From Bacteroidota bacterium (GTDB lineage Bacteria; Bacteroidota; Bacteroidia; UKL13-3), in NCBI GenBank assembly GCA_947477885.1, contig CANJUD010000009.1:62001-126000 (forward strand): a stretch of DNA of 64,000 bases, in the 5' to 3' direction. Below the pieces are notes generated by a model that saw only the letters and a list, made by a program, of their open reading frames with translations, was not told the DNA's origin and made no database searches. The translations under genes and the position numbers were made by a program. Below, piece by piece: positions 1-15,000 of this stretch; positions within the stretch are counted from its first letter, which is position 1; the number at the start of each line of letters is the position of its first letter.

Positions 1-3000
1 CTAATACGTGCATTCCCTTCAAGTTCTATGGTAAGTGTATTGTTAAATGGCACAGGCCAAGCTTTAACAGCTTTGCTGAGATTTGAAGCTACGTTTACAA
101 CGCCAGTATTTTGATTGATACGCAAAGGTGAATTTAGTGAATCACTCAATGTTACCAGACAGGTAGTTGACAATGAGACATTAGAGGCCGCGACCCATCC
201 CGTAGGTGCATTTCCTGTGCTTCTAACTGTAGGATTATATGTGGTAAATGTACTTCCGCCATTGGTACTTCTATTTAATCGAAGATAATTGCGGTTTGAA
301 CCATTCAGTTCAACAGAATCATACGTAATAAGCATTGTGCTTGCTACCAATCCAGAGCTGTTAGATGCTGAGATATTATAGTTACGCTTAATGCTAATTC
401 CGCCTGAGCCATTAGTATAATAATCATGATAACGACTGATAGTGACTGTTCCAGGATTATTGTTGGTGGACAATACTAGGCCTAGTGATCCTATATTGGT
501 ATTAGACAATGCACTTGCGAAGTAAGTAGATATTTGAAGTGATCCTGAACTGCCTCTGAATGTTTGGCCTGGGCCTTCTATAATATTCGCAGAACTGCCG
601 AGTGTAACCACATAACCGTTCAGGTTAACAAATCCTTTTGTGAGCGATATAAGGTTGTATATATTACAACCTTGGCCAAGAGAAATACCTGCGGGACGCC
701 ATATAGATACTCTGTATTGGCTGCCCATTTTAAGGTTATTAATAGCAGATGCCGTAGCATTACCATATATACTCAATAAACCTGCTGTGCTAACGCTATT
801 ATTTAACGAGCCACCACCAGTTGTTACGCCACTTGTTGCGGTATTTATGGTACCAATAGTTGCACTATATCCATTTATATCAAATACCCCAGTGTCTAGT
901 GTTAATATTCCATCGCATGTCATGTCTCCACCTAGTCTTACACCTTTTGGTCTGTGAATATATACTGGAGCTTTTGTTTGTACTCTTAATCCCACAACCA
1001 TAGCTGCACCAGTATCGCCTAGTATACTTAAGATACCATTACCCGTGGTATTAACAAGATTTCCTATTCCATAAACAGCAATACTATCTGTACTGGCAGT
1101 TGTCCCCAAATTAAAGTTTACACCTTGATAAGTAAGTGTGCCAGGAGTAAGACCAAGGTTGCCTGTTACGGTCATATTATTAACAGCACGAATACTGAAT
1201 GCTGAAACCAGCTCTATATTTTTATATATATTACTCGAACCAGCTATAGTTTGTGAAGCAGCACCCGCAAACATCATTTTACCTGTTCCGGTGTGTATGC
1301 CATTGTTCATAATGTCTTTGGAAATCACAACAATATTTCCTCCATCATTTAATGTAGTACCTGTGCCTATCACAAGCTGAATATTAATTTTGGTATTTCC
1401 TAACATCGTATATGTTCCCGCTCCATTAACTGCAAGTAGGGCATGGGTATCAGCTGGAAGTGATTGTGGTAAGTAGAATACAATTGCTCCTCCCTGATGG
1501 TCCAAACTACCTAACCGGTTATAAGTACCTTGCACATTAAGCATTCCACCAGTTATGATCGTAATCGTTGCTCCACTATCAATTAGGATATTTCTACAAT
1601 TAGAAACTCCTACAACTGTAGGCATATAGGTGGTAACAATTGAAGGTATTTTCACATTGTCTGAAGAAAGAGGTATGGAATTAGATGCCCAGTTTGCAGG
1701 GGTGCTCCAAAGAGTTGAAACGCCACCAATCCAATCGCATGGAGCTAGAAGAGTTATTTTATAGTCTTCTGCTTCTCCATTTGCAAAAGTGGCACAGGCA
1801 TCAGCTGAAGTAATAACGGTAGATGTGTCAGTAGTTCTGATACGCATTCCTGCAGTACCTGCAACAACTGAAGAAGGCATGATCAGATTATAATTAATTG
1901 TATCTCCAGAGGCCACATTGCTACTAATTAATGAGTACTCGGATGTTTCATAAATTCCATTACGGTTATAGTCAATCCACATAGCAACTTTTTGGGCCTT
2001 GGCTGAGTTGGTAAATTTAAGGGTGTAATTATTGTTTGCCCTCACACTGGTAGTAAGAGACGCTGAAGTTGATCCATAATAATTTGACCAGGCACTATCA
2101 CCAATGCTTGAACAACCAGAATTTGTGTTATTAATAGTACCTAGTTGAACACCACTAATATAACCAATTCCACAACCATTTGAATAAACAGGAGCACAAT
2201 AATATATCATCCTGTTGCCAGTTATTGTTTGTGGTGAGGGTACTTTATTAGAAATGCCAACCGTAACATAATCAACTGAAGCATCAACCCTGTTGCCCAC
2301 TGCGGCCGTAGAGGAAATTGAGTACGATAGCCAGAAATAGTTGTTGCCCGCGCTGAGTGTTAACGGTGTACTTAAGTTAAATTGAATATAACCACTCGGG
2401 TTTGAAACAGTAGAACCCACTTGCAATGAAGTGCTATAAATATTATTATTACTTGTATAATATATTTTCGCATTCGTAACATCTGAGGCATTCGTAGTTC
2501 CTGTTGTAGAAAAGCGTATTTTATTAACCGCTAAAGGAGCAATATTTCCACTTGTTACCACTGTCAATCCTAATATTTCCGCATCTGCAGTTCCAGGTAA
2601 TAAATTAGTTTGATTGTTTTGAGTAACAGTACTTGAAACATATGACATACTAGCTTGATTGAATACATTCACATTGTCAATATCAAGATAATAGTTATTT
2701 GTTGTTGAAGCGGTTGTTTTACCTATCACTTTCAATATCACATTCTGGCCATTATAGGCTGAGATACTTGTTAACTTATTTACAAATGAGGTAGACGCAG
2801 AATGGTTAGAAGAATTGATAGACATAAGCGTACTATAAGACACCCCACAATCTGTAGAAATTTGAAGTAATACAGAGTCGTCTGAAGTAAGTGTAGTTGC
2901 ACCTCCACCTGAAACATTGGTAATTCTATAATCGAATTGTATAGCGGATGTGGCTGATACAGAACCTACTTTGGGCAAGGTAGCAACGCCATTCAGTGAT

Positions 3001-6000
3001 GTGGTATTATTATTAACTCTGATACCATTAGTACTAAACGCACCCACTCCACTATTCACAGCGAAACCAGTAGCAAGAGTCCATCCTGATGGGGTTGAAG
3101 TGCTTGCGTTAAAGTCTTGGACATAAGGCACAGACAATGGAGCAACTACTGCTATTGTTTGAACTAGCGTATCATTAATATGCGTATTATCCAATGAGTA
3201 AATTGTATATGATTTGAATATATAATTACCCGTAGTGCTCATATTAAATGTGCTAGTTGGTATCACTGTTATTGAATCGCCATGAAGCATCTGTCCACTT
3301 GTAATGGTTGCATCAGGCAACGAAACAATTGAACCACCTGGTATGGTAACCTTGGTTCTCACCGTTACCGCATTTGTAGCCATTTTAACGGTATCGTAAC
3401 CAAAGTTTTTGAACTTGAATGAAACTGTTTGGTTAGGTCCATAAGTGCAACTTGTACCTGGTGACAACATTGCTATTACACCAATATCATCGCCTAATTG
3501 ATTGATGATGGTTGATGTTACAGAGTCATTGGATGAATTGGCATCACATATTTGCGTCCATGCTTTCATAGTATGAGTAGTAAATGCACCCACATTGGCG
3601 GTTGATGTAAAGGTAAACAATTGCGAATCGCCCACATTGATTGCCGAAGCCGTGGTGAAATTCCTTATTTCAATCGTGGCAGCATTCAACATAAAGCCAG
3701 CTTTAAAGTTGGTTGCAGAAGGTACACTTACTGTTGAGCTATAGTTTTTCACCCAAACTTTTACAACCTCAGTGCTTGTTCTATTTAATCCACTTGTAGG
3801 TGTTTTAATAGATGAAACTCCTAAATCAAAATCCATATTGAATTCATCGGCACCTATATCCGGTGTAGAACCATTTCTAGTTTCACCATCAATGTCGCTG
3901 GTAGTGGCTACAACCGCTCCTCTAGCATTTACTTCACAGTAGTCTGATTTGATATTCAAATTATCATTGGCCGCATCGGCAAAGAAATTAGATGAAATCA
4001 CATTGGATGTTTTATTGGCTCTAGTAGTTCCTGAACCATCTGAAACATTTGCCACCCAACCACCAAAACCATAGGTGGTAGCAGTACCTGAAACATAGAA
4101 GGCATTAGAAGTATCAGCACTTGCAAAGAAGTTATACTGACTTGTGGTAGATGACCATGCTGAGGGTACAGTATAAAGATAGTTAGTACCTGAAGATGTG
4201 TGCTCATTATAGAATATATTATTTCTAATATTTAAAGTAGAAGTTGTACCGGCCCTGCCAAATGCAGCAGAACCTGCGTTAATTCCACTTTGTGCACCTC
4301 CTATGTAAACCGAATTGTAATGATAGTTTTGCGTATTGGCACTTGTATAGTCCGAAATTCCTATCATATTATTAGTACTTGAACTAGCTTGAATCAATGA
4401 AATCTGATTATTCGCAATCGTAACGCCATTACCTTGACTATTATAGATACCAGAAATATTGGTAAATGTACCTGTTGCAGAACCATTAGATAATGCATAT
4501 ACTTTGTTTCTACCAACTACAGAACCAGTACCCGTATTATTATAGAATATTCCATACATCGAGGTATTGCCTTTAAACAATGACATATTGCTTACTCTGT
4601 TTCTCAATATCTCTGGATTGGCTTGTGAAGTGCCGCTACTTAATGCAATACCAATCATTGATGCTGAAATTCCAGTACTCACATTTGAATCGACCGAGGC
4701 CATATAAGATATATTGTTTGAGTCTATTTTAAATATTGCAATACTGGTTGCACTTCCACCAACGATGCCAAAAGTATTATTAACAACACTACTTCCACTG
4801 TATCCGTTCAATAAGCTACGGATATTATTGCTTCTAATATACAGTATGTGTGCTGTGCCGCTTGGATTGGCTTGTATACCACCCACCAATGTTGCCCCAT
4901 AACTTCCACTTTCGTTTTGTATGCTATTAGAAATTTCATTACTGCCTATAAAGTTACTATCAATATAGCAGGTACTATTTGCACCTGAACTCAAATTTTG
5001 AATCGCTATTACTTCATTTACGGTAGTGTTAGAAGAACTATTCACATTTTTAAATGCCAAGCCCCCAATTATATTATTTTTGATTTTTAGCGTTGTAATA
5101 CCTCCCAATATGCGAATACCATTGGTGCGTTGCCCTTGTGAAGCATTGTAGGCAATTACCTCAATATTTGCAGCCAGACTGCTGTCCCCAATCACATTAC
5201 CTGTAGAAGGGCCGTCTCCGCCTATTTCCACATTGCCCGAAGAAACAAGAATACCCAAGAAACCACTAGCTAATCCTAAAGAATAATTGCTATGCACCTT
5301 CATATCTTTAAGAATATTTGAATAGATTTTAATTGGGTTTGTAGTACTTGAAGCTCCTAGGCGAATTGGCAATACTTGATTTAATTGGCCTGAAACAACA
5401 GAGGCATCTCCTAACTGATAAACTGAACCACTAATACCAGGTATACTTCCACCTATACGGTTACCCTGAATTAAGTGACCACCTTCAGTGGCCGCATTAA
5501 TTAAAATCGAAGTTAGGTTAGTTGTTACCGCACCCGAGGGTAAACAAATAGAAGTATAAGTGAAGTTATTGTTCAAAATATTCCAATATCTGTTATTTCC
5601 TTGTGTAGAGATAGCAGATGAAACTGTAGAACCAGAAAGATATGCATTTAAGAAATTATTGTTACGAACAGTGAAATAATCGTTTTCCTTCCCAGCTGTT
5701 CCTAATGCATAGAAATGAATGGCGGGATTCGCAGTTGATTTGTCAAACTGGCAGTATTCTACTGTATTACTATCGTTACCAATAGTTGCAGAAGTATTAG
5801 AAACATAAACGGTTCCTAATGTTGTTCCTGCATTACTGTACAAATTACAATAGCGAATCGTATCTCTAACAGCATCATTTACCATTTGAATTGCTGCAAA
5901 AGTAGTATTGCTATTAGAAATATTTAGAACTCTGCTTGTACCCGCTCCTCCTGGTCTTCCATCAAAGGTGATATACTTTGCCCCATTAAGAGCAATAGTA

Positions 6001-9000
6001 TGAGCTGTTGATGAATTTATCCAAACGCCGGTATCACCAGATGCTGGTCTAAACGTAACTGTCGCCGATGGGCTTGACCCCAAAATTTGACCTCCAAATA
6101 CCACATTCTCATTAAACACTCCATTAGATACTTCTACAATCACGCTTCCTGAAATTCCGCAGTTATATAAACGTGCGGCGGCAGTGGCAAAGTTAGCAAA
6201 GTTAGTATTCGTTAGCGTTGCAGCAGGATTGATAGTAAGTGTGCCTGAATATGGGGTGCAATAGGTGTTTTGTATTGTATCATTTGTATGGTCTTGATCG
6301 GTGTTTCCACTATTAATTGTTGTACTATATATTTTTAAAGTGGAAGTTCCTGATGGGAAAGTAGCCGTTGTGGCGAAAGAGAACGTAATTGAATCGCAAG
6401 GTTGAATTGCCGAACCTGGTGTAAAGGTTTGTGTTGTAACACTTCCATTGATATCATAGTTCATTATTACGTTACTTACTGCAGCAGTAGCATTATTTTT
6501 TATTTTTACTGAAATAGTATAATTTGTGCTTGTAGAGATAGAAGTGGTGTTCGGACTAATAATAGCACGCATAGCTATGTCGTATGTATTTGCCGTAAAT
6601 TCAGATGCCCCCATATCAGGAGTAGAGCTGCGAGAGTTGCTATCGATATCTATTCCGATTAATGAACTAAGGTTTGTACCCAAATTGTCTAAACAAGCTT
6701 TGTTGGTGATATGCAAATCGGAAGCTGAAACAAATGAGGGAGCAGTAGTGATTGAGTTTGCATCTCTGCTCGAGGCTGTACGCCACGTTCCGATTGTAGT
6801 ATAACCTGTTGTACTATAATAAGCAAGCGTAGAGCCCACAGTAGAAAGTGAGTTATAGTTACAAGTTGGATAATAGGTATTGTTATCCATTCTGATAGCT
6901 GCCGCACCGCTGGTTCCAGCAAATATATTATTTTGAATCGTATTGCTGCCATATGCTGCTCCAGCAAAATAAGCTGCTTGAGATGTACTTGCAACCTGAG
7001 TATTGGTAAGGTTAACGGAGTTATATATATAATCGCAACCATTTCCATTATAATCATATAAGCCAACCGCTGAATTTGAGCCTGCTCCAATTTGTATAAA
7101 GTTATCTGCGATCATATATCTTCTAACTGCAGTAATTGTTGAGTTTACTCCCAAATAGTAATTGTACATACCAAAACCTCCTTGTCCTCCGCTAATCTTA
7201 TTTCTGGTAATAACAGTTTTGTTTGCGTCAGCTAATACCATAATCCAATAATTGTACATACCATAATAGTTTGTATTTGAAGAATTGGTTGTTATTCTGT
7301 TTTTAGTTAGCCTGATTCCATCAAGATATTGATGGTACATTCCGTATCCGTATTGGTTGGTAAAGTCACAATTATTAAATGACAAATTCTGCGAAGACGC
7401 TCCAAGTGAATTTGAAGATGATGACATGATATATGATCCGAAATAACCATTATTGATTCTACAAGTATCGAACGACATGTTATGAGATACACTGGAAGTT
7501 GGGCTATAAATTACTGCCATATTGGTAGAATTTGAAGTAGTGCTCACTCCATTAAATATCACATTGTAAAATGTATCATATCTCGCATTACTTAAAAATG
7601 TGAGAGCTGTTCCCAGAGAAGTGTTTTGAGCTGTAATAGTCAGGTTTTTAAAATACATATAGCTTGCACCGTTCAATCTAACTGTAAAGTTAGTTGAGGT
7701 AGAATTATAGGTAATAATTCTATTTGCAGCATTTCCAAAACCGCCGTCAAATGTAATAGTGTTGGTGGCTGAGCTACCATTTATACCGCCTATGTCTACC
7801 TGCTCGTTATAAGGCGTTGAGCCCATCACTGTAAATACAACTGGCCCGCTTACACCTCCACAAGCCAATGCTGTTAAAGCAGCACCGAAACTTTGGAAGT
7901 TCGTGCTTGAAGCTGCTGCCCCTTGGTTGATAGTATAGTTGCCGGCATACGCAATACAGAAAGAACTCTGAGCCGTGTCATTTGTATTTGTTGCGTCACC
8001 CGATAAAGCCGTATAAACTTTAATTACATTGGTTCCAGATACTATATTAATATTATTGGTGAATGTTACGGTTGCAGTATCACAACTGTTCAAGGCCGGA
8101 CTAAATGTAAAAGTCTGCGAATCGATGCTGCTGTTTAAATTACGGTATACTGTCATACTTGTAACGGCATTAGTACCATAGTTCTGGACCACAGCTTTCA
8201 ATAGTTGGCTGCCTCCCGATACAGGGAATGATGGAGTGGTAATTGAAGATACACCTATGTCACTAGCGGGTATTCCTGACACATTGTAGGCACCAACATC
8301 AGGGGGAGAATTACGTGTGGCACCATCATAGTCTGTAGTAATTCCCAAGCCAGTTTGACCAAGTAAACAACCAGTTGAATGATGATAATTGGTAGAAGAA
8401 GTAAAGTTGACCGCCGCAGTATAGGTGTGAGTACCAGCACCTGATGGGTAAGCTCCTTTAATATTACTTGCTGTATAACTGGTACCTCCAATATTAGCCA
8501 GTGTACCTCCTGCATAATTAGTATAGAATTCATTATAATCCACTGCTCCAATCGCTGCAGAATTTTGTAAATTTAGACCTATATTATTTGCAGTAGTGCT
8601 TGCATTATAGAATATGTTATTCTTTATAGATGCCAATGAGCCTGAACTATTGTTTCCCATATCAATACCGTAGGACGTGCCACTACCATAATCCATATAA
8701 ATAGTATTATGGTAAATATTCCAAGTATTAAATGCACAACACGCGGCACCTGCACCTGAAATATAATTCGTTGCACCTCTGGTATTACCCCCAAAGATAT
8801 TATTATAAATTTGGCCGCGAACTGAGCCTGCCCCGTTAGAGCCACCATAGGTTAGAGCAATGCCATAGCCGTTTAGCGAAGTAAATTTGTTATTACTAAT
8901 TTCACTATACATGGTATTGTCGCTACCGGCAGCAGCCCATGACCAAATACCAAACTGACCACTACCACCAGAACGTAGAGAAATTTTGTTATTCAGTATT

Positions 9001-12000
9001 TTATGGTACATGGTATTAAGCCACATATAAATTGAAGTATAGTAAGCATTTGTCATACTATCATTTCTAAACCTGATGGTAGGATTGGTGCCTCCTGTTA
9101 TATACATGTATGCATTATAATAACCATAATTTATTGTACTACTGTCAATATTAATATTGTCAATAGTAGCTGAACTTGTCTGAATTGCAGAAGTACTTCC
9201 ATTCATAACGATACAAGCAAGGTTGCTACCACCTGAGGATTGTGCCGAACCAGTGAACTCCACTAAACACTTCGATATGTTACAGTTTTTTGCATTGTAG
9301 AAGTGGAGAATCCATCCATCAGTTGTTCCTGAACTCTTGATTGCCATATTCCTAAAATTAACATACTGACATGAATTAAACCTAACTACATGATTATTTG
9401 CGTTGGTGGTAGCAAAACTCAAAACTGTAGAGCTAGTTCCGGAACCGTTAAATGTGACGGTGTTGGTTGATGATATCCCACTAATTGCAGTTATATTTAT
9501 TTGTTCGTTATATGTATTGGCAGAGACATTAAATACTACCGGTCCTGAAATACCTCCGCACCCTGTTATCGCTAATACAGCACTTCCAAATGATTTAAAG
9601 TTAGAAGCAGAGGCTGCTTGTGTAGTATCAATTGTGTAAGTTCCATTAAGTCCTGCACATATGGTGTAGGTTAATGTATCATTTGTATTATCACCATCGC
9701 CTGAAGCAACAGCAAATATTTTCAAGGTATTTGAGGTGCCAGAAGAAATGGTGATCTGATTTGCACCCGTGAAATTTTGTGAGGTGGTAGCAAGAGCTGT
9801 TAGACTTCCTGAATATGAAGTAGTAACTGCAGCGTTATTATTGAATTTATAACCCACTGTTCCACTAGTAACTGTACTTGATCCCACGTTTTTGAACTTA
9901 ACTGTTACGTCAAAAGTACCGGCAACAGTTGGCAATGAGGGGCTTAGCAAGGCGTTTGCTGCCAAGTCATTTGCCTGAGGTACTTCATAAGCTCCAATAT
10001 AAGGCGTTGATGAACGCGAATGTCCATCTATATCATCAGTATAGCCAGAAACAGTAATCCCCGCTTTCAGCGTGGAAGTAGCATGCCTTAAATTGGTAGC
10101 ACTGGTAAACGACGGGTTGATGTTTTTTGAATTCGCACCACCACCACTTGTTGTGTAGTTAGCTGTAGTAAGAGTACTACTATTATAGAAAAGCAAATTG
10201 GTAGCTGCTGCATTATAATAGTTGTTATAGTTTACTGTATTGTTCAAAGTAGTTGAAGCCAGATACAAAGGCAACCCTGAGCCTGTGGCTGATGTAAAGG
10301 CAAATACATTATTTCGAATATCATTATTTTGGGTAGAAGCATCTCCATAAAATGCACTGGATGTTGCTGCTGTAGTTGCGTAGTTCATGTTTATGGTATT
10401 GTAATACATATCCCAATAACTCATAGAGCCGCCATATAAACCCACAGCACTTGCAGAATTAAATCCACCTCCTATCATATTGTTATGTAATTTAAAATGG
10501 GTAGTAGAATTACCATATGAACTACTTAGGTAAATTCCATATTGACCACAATTATATAAGGTGTTATAACTGACAGCACTGTTATATGTAGAGGTGAAAC
10601 AAGAAGTTAAATACAGGCCATACAATGTAGTATTGCTAGAACGACCAGTAATGGTATTACGCGATATATTAAATGCATACGTATTATAAAAATACATGCC
10701 GTATTGATAAGCGTTTGTCATGGTATTATTGGTAACCAAATCGGGTAATGCTTGAGAAGAGTAACCATAATCCCAAATACTTGCATATCCACCGTCAATG
10801 GTATTACTATCTATTTCAGTAGCATCAATTGATGCGGTACCTCCGGTATATGAACTTGTACTATTATTGATAAGAATATTAATAAAGTTGGTTCCTGTAG
10901 TTGTTGCACCAGCTCCTCCTCCATAATTAATGATACAACTTTTCACCTTGCAATAATCTGAGTTATTACCATATATGTGAACTGGCCAGCCATAGGTGCT
11001 TCCTGTAGCAACAATGGTTAAATTCCGAAGTGTCACTGCTGGGGTATTATTGATTCTAAATGTGTGCGAGGCACTAACATTTGAAGCCGAATAAGTAAGT
11101 TTACGGTTAGCTGCATTACCTGCACCTCCATCAAAAGTAATTGTATTGGTAGTGCTTGCACCAGGAACTGAAATTAACTCTACCTGTTCATTATAAGCTG
11201 TTGTGCCCATTACTGTGAAATATACGGGACAACTAACACCGCCTGCATTCAGCACACTAGCTGCATTTGTAAAACTTGTGAAATTTGTTGAAGATGCAGC
11301 AGCTCCTTGGTTAATGGTATAATTTCCACAAAGTGGTACCGAGAGATTGCCTGAAGTAAATGTGTCATTAGGAGCAAAAGCATCGGTAACTCCATTAGGC
11401 GATGTAGTATAAGCTTTAATAACATATAAAGTACTTGCGGCAAAGTTGTATTGGTTTCCTCCCGAGAAGGTATAGGTTCCTGTTCCGCCATTAGCTGCAA
11501 GCGATATGGAAGACAATGAAACTGAAACTGCACTTCCGCCATTTATTATGTAACTCACATTAGCTGAAGTAACAGTATTTGCTCCAAAGTTTTTAAGCGT
11601 TACAGTAATATTACTATTTCCTGCAGCTAAAGGACTTGTAGGTACTGTTATTGCAGATATACCAATATCATTATTTGAAGCGGCAGCTTCATAAGCCCCT
11701 GCATCAGTTGTAGAGCCACGACTTGTTCCATCATAGTCACTTGCTACGGCTGTAATTTTGGGAACATTGTTACCCGCGTTGCCAATATGTAAATCGGTAC
11801 TTGATGTAAAAAACGGATTACTTAATATGGAGTTTGTATTATAAGTTACTCCGTTGCTTGAAGCCGCATACCCTATTAAACTTGAATATGCCACATTAAC
11901 GCCCCAATCGTAGCCCACTTGGGTACTTGAAACGGCACCTGCTTTGTAAAGAACATTGTAATCAAATCCAGATCCACCTGAGGTATTATTAATACTATAA

Positions 12001-15000
12001 TAAAAACCATTTACGAAGTAGTAAAAAAGGGACGCTGAGCTTGAGTTTGAAATTGCCAATATATTGTTACTAACATTAGCTCCAGATGTAGTATTGCCCG
12101 TGCAACATGCACCGCTATAAATACATGCGGAAGTACTACCAGTCGCTGCATTGTCAAGATTAATTGTATTATGGTAAACATCCCAATTTAAAGTTGAACC
12201 CGTAATATATAAACCGTAGGGTCCAGTACTTGTGAAACCACCTCCGATTAAGTTATTATACATTGCTCCGCGGACAGTGGCTGAGAAGGCTGAAGTGCTA
12301 GAAAGATAAATACCAATTTGCCCTGCATTAAGAATTTTATTACGAGAAACAGACCAGGTATTTGTGGACGCAAGTGCGTTGGCACTGTTTAATGAAATGC
12401 CCATCCCAGATGTAGAGCCACTCGCATACATGGTAATTATGTTTTTATCGATTGTTCCTCCATTGATACCTGATATATATATTCCATATTGGTAAGCATT
12501 GGTGCAAGTGTTACGAGAAAATACATTACCACCCGTTGTAGAACTGTTTCCAGAGTAACACATAATGTTTGCATAACCACCAGGGATAGTGTTAGAATCG
12601 ATAACAATATTGGCAAAAGCACCTGGATTGGTGTAAGTATTTGCATTGCCATTCATTACAATACCCATATAATTGGTACTGTTGAAACTTGATGAAGCAG
12701 TTCCGTTGAAATCAATAATACAATTCTGTACGGTATCGTTGGAACAAACTCCCATAAACTGCAATGGCCAAGCATTTCCGCTTGTACCGCGTATAGTTAA
12801 ATTCTTAATCGAAATATAATTAGAATTGGCAATACGTATGGTGTAAGGCAAACTAGCAGTTCCAGCAAATTGTATAATACGATTGGCGGCATTACCCGTT
12901 CCTCCCGTAATAGTTACTGTATTGGTTGCTGACAAACCTGGAATAGTATTAAAGTCTGCCTGTTCAGTATATGCTGTTGTACCCACAACTGTGAAGGTAG
13001 TAGCGCAGCTTACACCTGCTGTGGCCAACTTAGCAGCAGCACTTGAGAAACTGGTAAAGTTGGTCGATGACGCAGCACTTCCTTGATCAATAGTGTAATT
13101 GCCACAAAGTGCTGTTGACATAGTAGCCGTTGTAAATGTATCATTCGACATAAATGCATCTGTTGCACCATTGGGAGATGAGGTATAAGCTTTTATTATA
13201 TAATTTGTATTATTTACAACCGTGATTTGGTTGGCACCAGTAAATGTATAGGTTCCAGTTCCTCCAGCTGCGATTGATAGTGATGACAATGAAACTGAAA
13301 CTGGACTTCCTCCATTTACGGTGTAACTCACATTAGCAGAAGTAAGGGTGTTAGCACCGTAGTTTTTAATTGTTACAACTACATCCATAGAGCCCGCTGA
13401 AAATGGAGCTGCTGGAGAAGTGATTGCAGATATTCCTATTTCGTTATTAGGAGTAGGTGTTTCATAAGCTCCTACATCAGTTGAAGATCCACGAGCAGTT
13501 CCGCTATAATCTGCTCCAACACCTGAAATACTAGGAACGTTAAAGGACGTGATTCCAATGTGTAAATCTGTATTTGAATACAAAAAGGGATTCCCTATAA
13601 TTGAATTGGTATTATAGCTGCTATTTCCTAAAACAGTTGAGGCTGTGAGAAGCGTTCCTGCATTGTAGCCGTAGGTGGTTCCAGAGTTTGCTCCGTTTAT
13701 ATAAAACAAATTATAGTTGATTGAGGATGTTCCGATAACAGCATAATTATACCCGTTGGGCATATAAAATGCCACAGCTGCAGATGATGCAGCAGTTACA
13801 GCAAATATATTATTTCTTACATCAAGTGTGGTAGCTCCTGTTGTGCAACAGTTACCTAAGAATATACATGCTGAAGAAGTAGACGTAGCTGCAAAATCCA
13901 AATTAACCGTATTGTGGAATATATCCCAGTTATATGCACTACTCGCGAAATAAATTCCATTCAAGCTGGTGCTTCTGAAACCTCCACCAATCAAGTTATT
14001 ATACATTTTTCCTCTGCTTGAAGCATTAGCAGCAGTAGATCCCAAGTATATTCCGTACAGACCAGCATTTGTAATTTTATTTCGCTGAATAGACCATGCA
14101 TTGGTTGAGGCTAACGCATTGGCACTGTTTAAGTAAAGACCTGTACTTGATGCCAGGTTTGTATTCATATTAATAGTATTCCTATCAAATGTACCTCCAT
14201 TGATACCTTGCAAGAAGACACCATACTGATAGGCATTGTTACAGGTATTTCCTGTGAACTGGTTGCCTCCTGTAGATGAAGTATTGTTGGCATATACCAT
14301 AATGTTCGCATACCCGCCACCGATTGTATTGGAATCAATCACAATATTTGAAAAAGTACCCACTGTTGAATACGAAGTTGCATTGCCATTTAATACAATA
14401 CCCATATAATTTGTGCTATTGAAACTGGCTACTGAGGTAGAGCCAAAATCGATGATACAGTTTTTGATTGTATCAGTGGTTGCCGATGTACCTGCTAAAA
14501 TATGCACTGGCCAAGCATTTGCTCCGTTACCACGAATCGTTAAATTCTTAATTGATATGTAATTCAAATTATTAATACGAATTGTATAAGGCAGTGTTGA
14601 GGTACCACTTGCTTGTAAGATACGTGTAGCCGCATTACCTGTTCCGCCATCAAACGTTAGGGTGTTTGTAGCTGACAAACCTGAAATACCTGTCAAATCT
14701 ATTTGCTCAGTATAAGTACCCGCAGCAACGGTAAATTTAACGGGGCCGCTAATACCACCACAACCTGTAATAGCTGTTATTGCTGAAGTAAATGAGATGA
14801 AATTACTAGCACTGGCTGCCGCTGAAGGATTAATAGTAAAGTTAAGACCGCTTATACCACCGGTACAGGTAGTAAATCCAGTAGTATCATTGGTTTTGTC
14901 ATTATCAGTATTTCCATTGGGGCTTGCGGTAAATGCTTTTAAGTAATGCAAACCAGAAGCAACAGTTAATCTTTGGTCGGTTGCACCAGGTCCGCTTGTT

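Noticed and set aside
3780-3960. Apparent frameshift in the giant gene near the end of module 8
   Set aside because: A first reading seemed to change phase. Recounting showed that the codons of the DIGADEFNMD stretch have the same phase as the start codon, so the frame is continuous.
6689-7090. A 133-codon minus-strand open frame within the giant gene
   Set aside because: It is in a different phase from the giant frame, has low-complexity leucine/isoleucine-rich content and no recognisable domain. All other small open frames within 1-19115 were rejected for the same reason.
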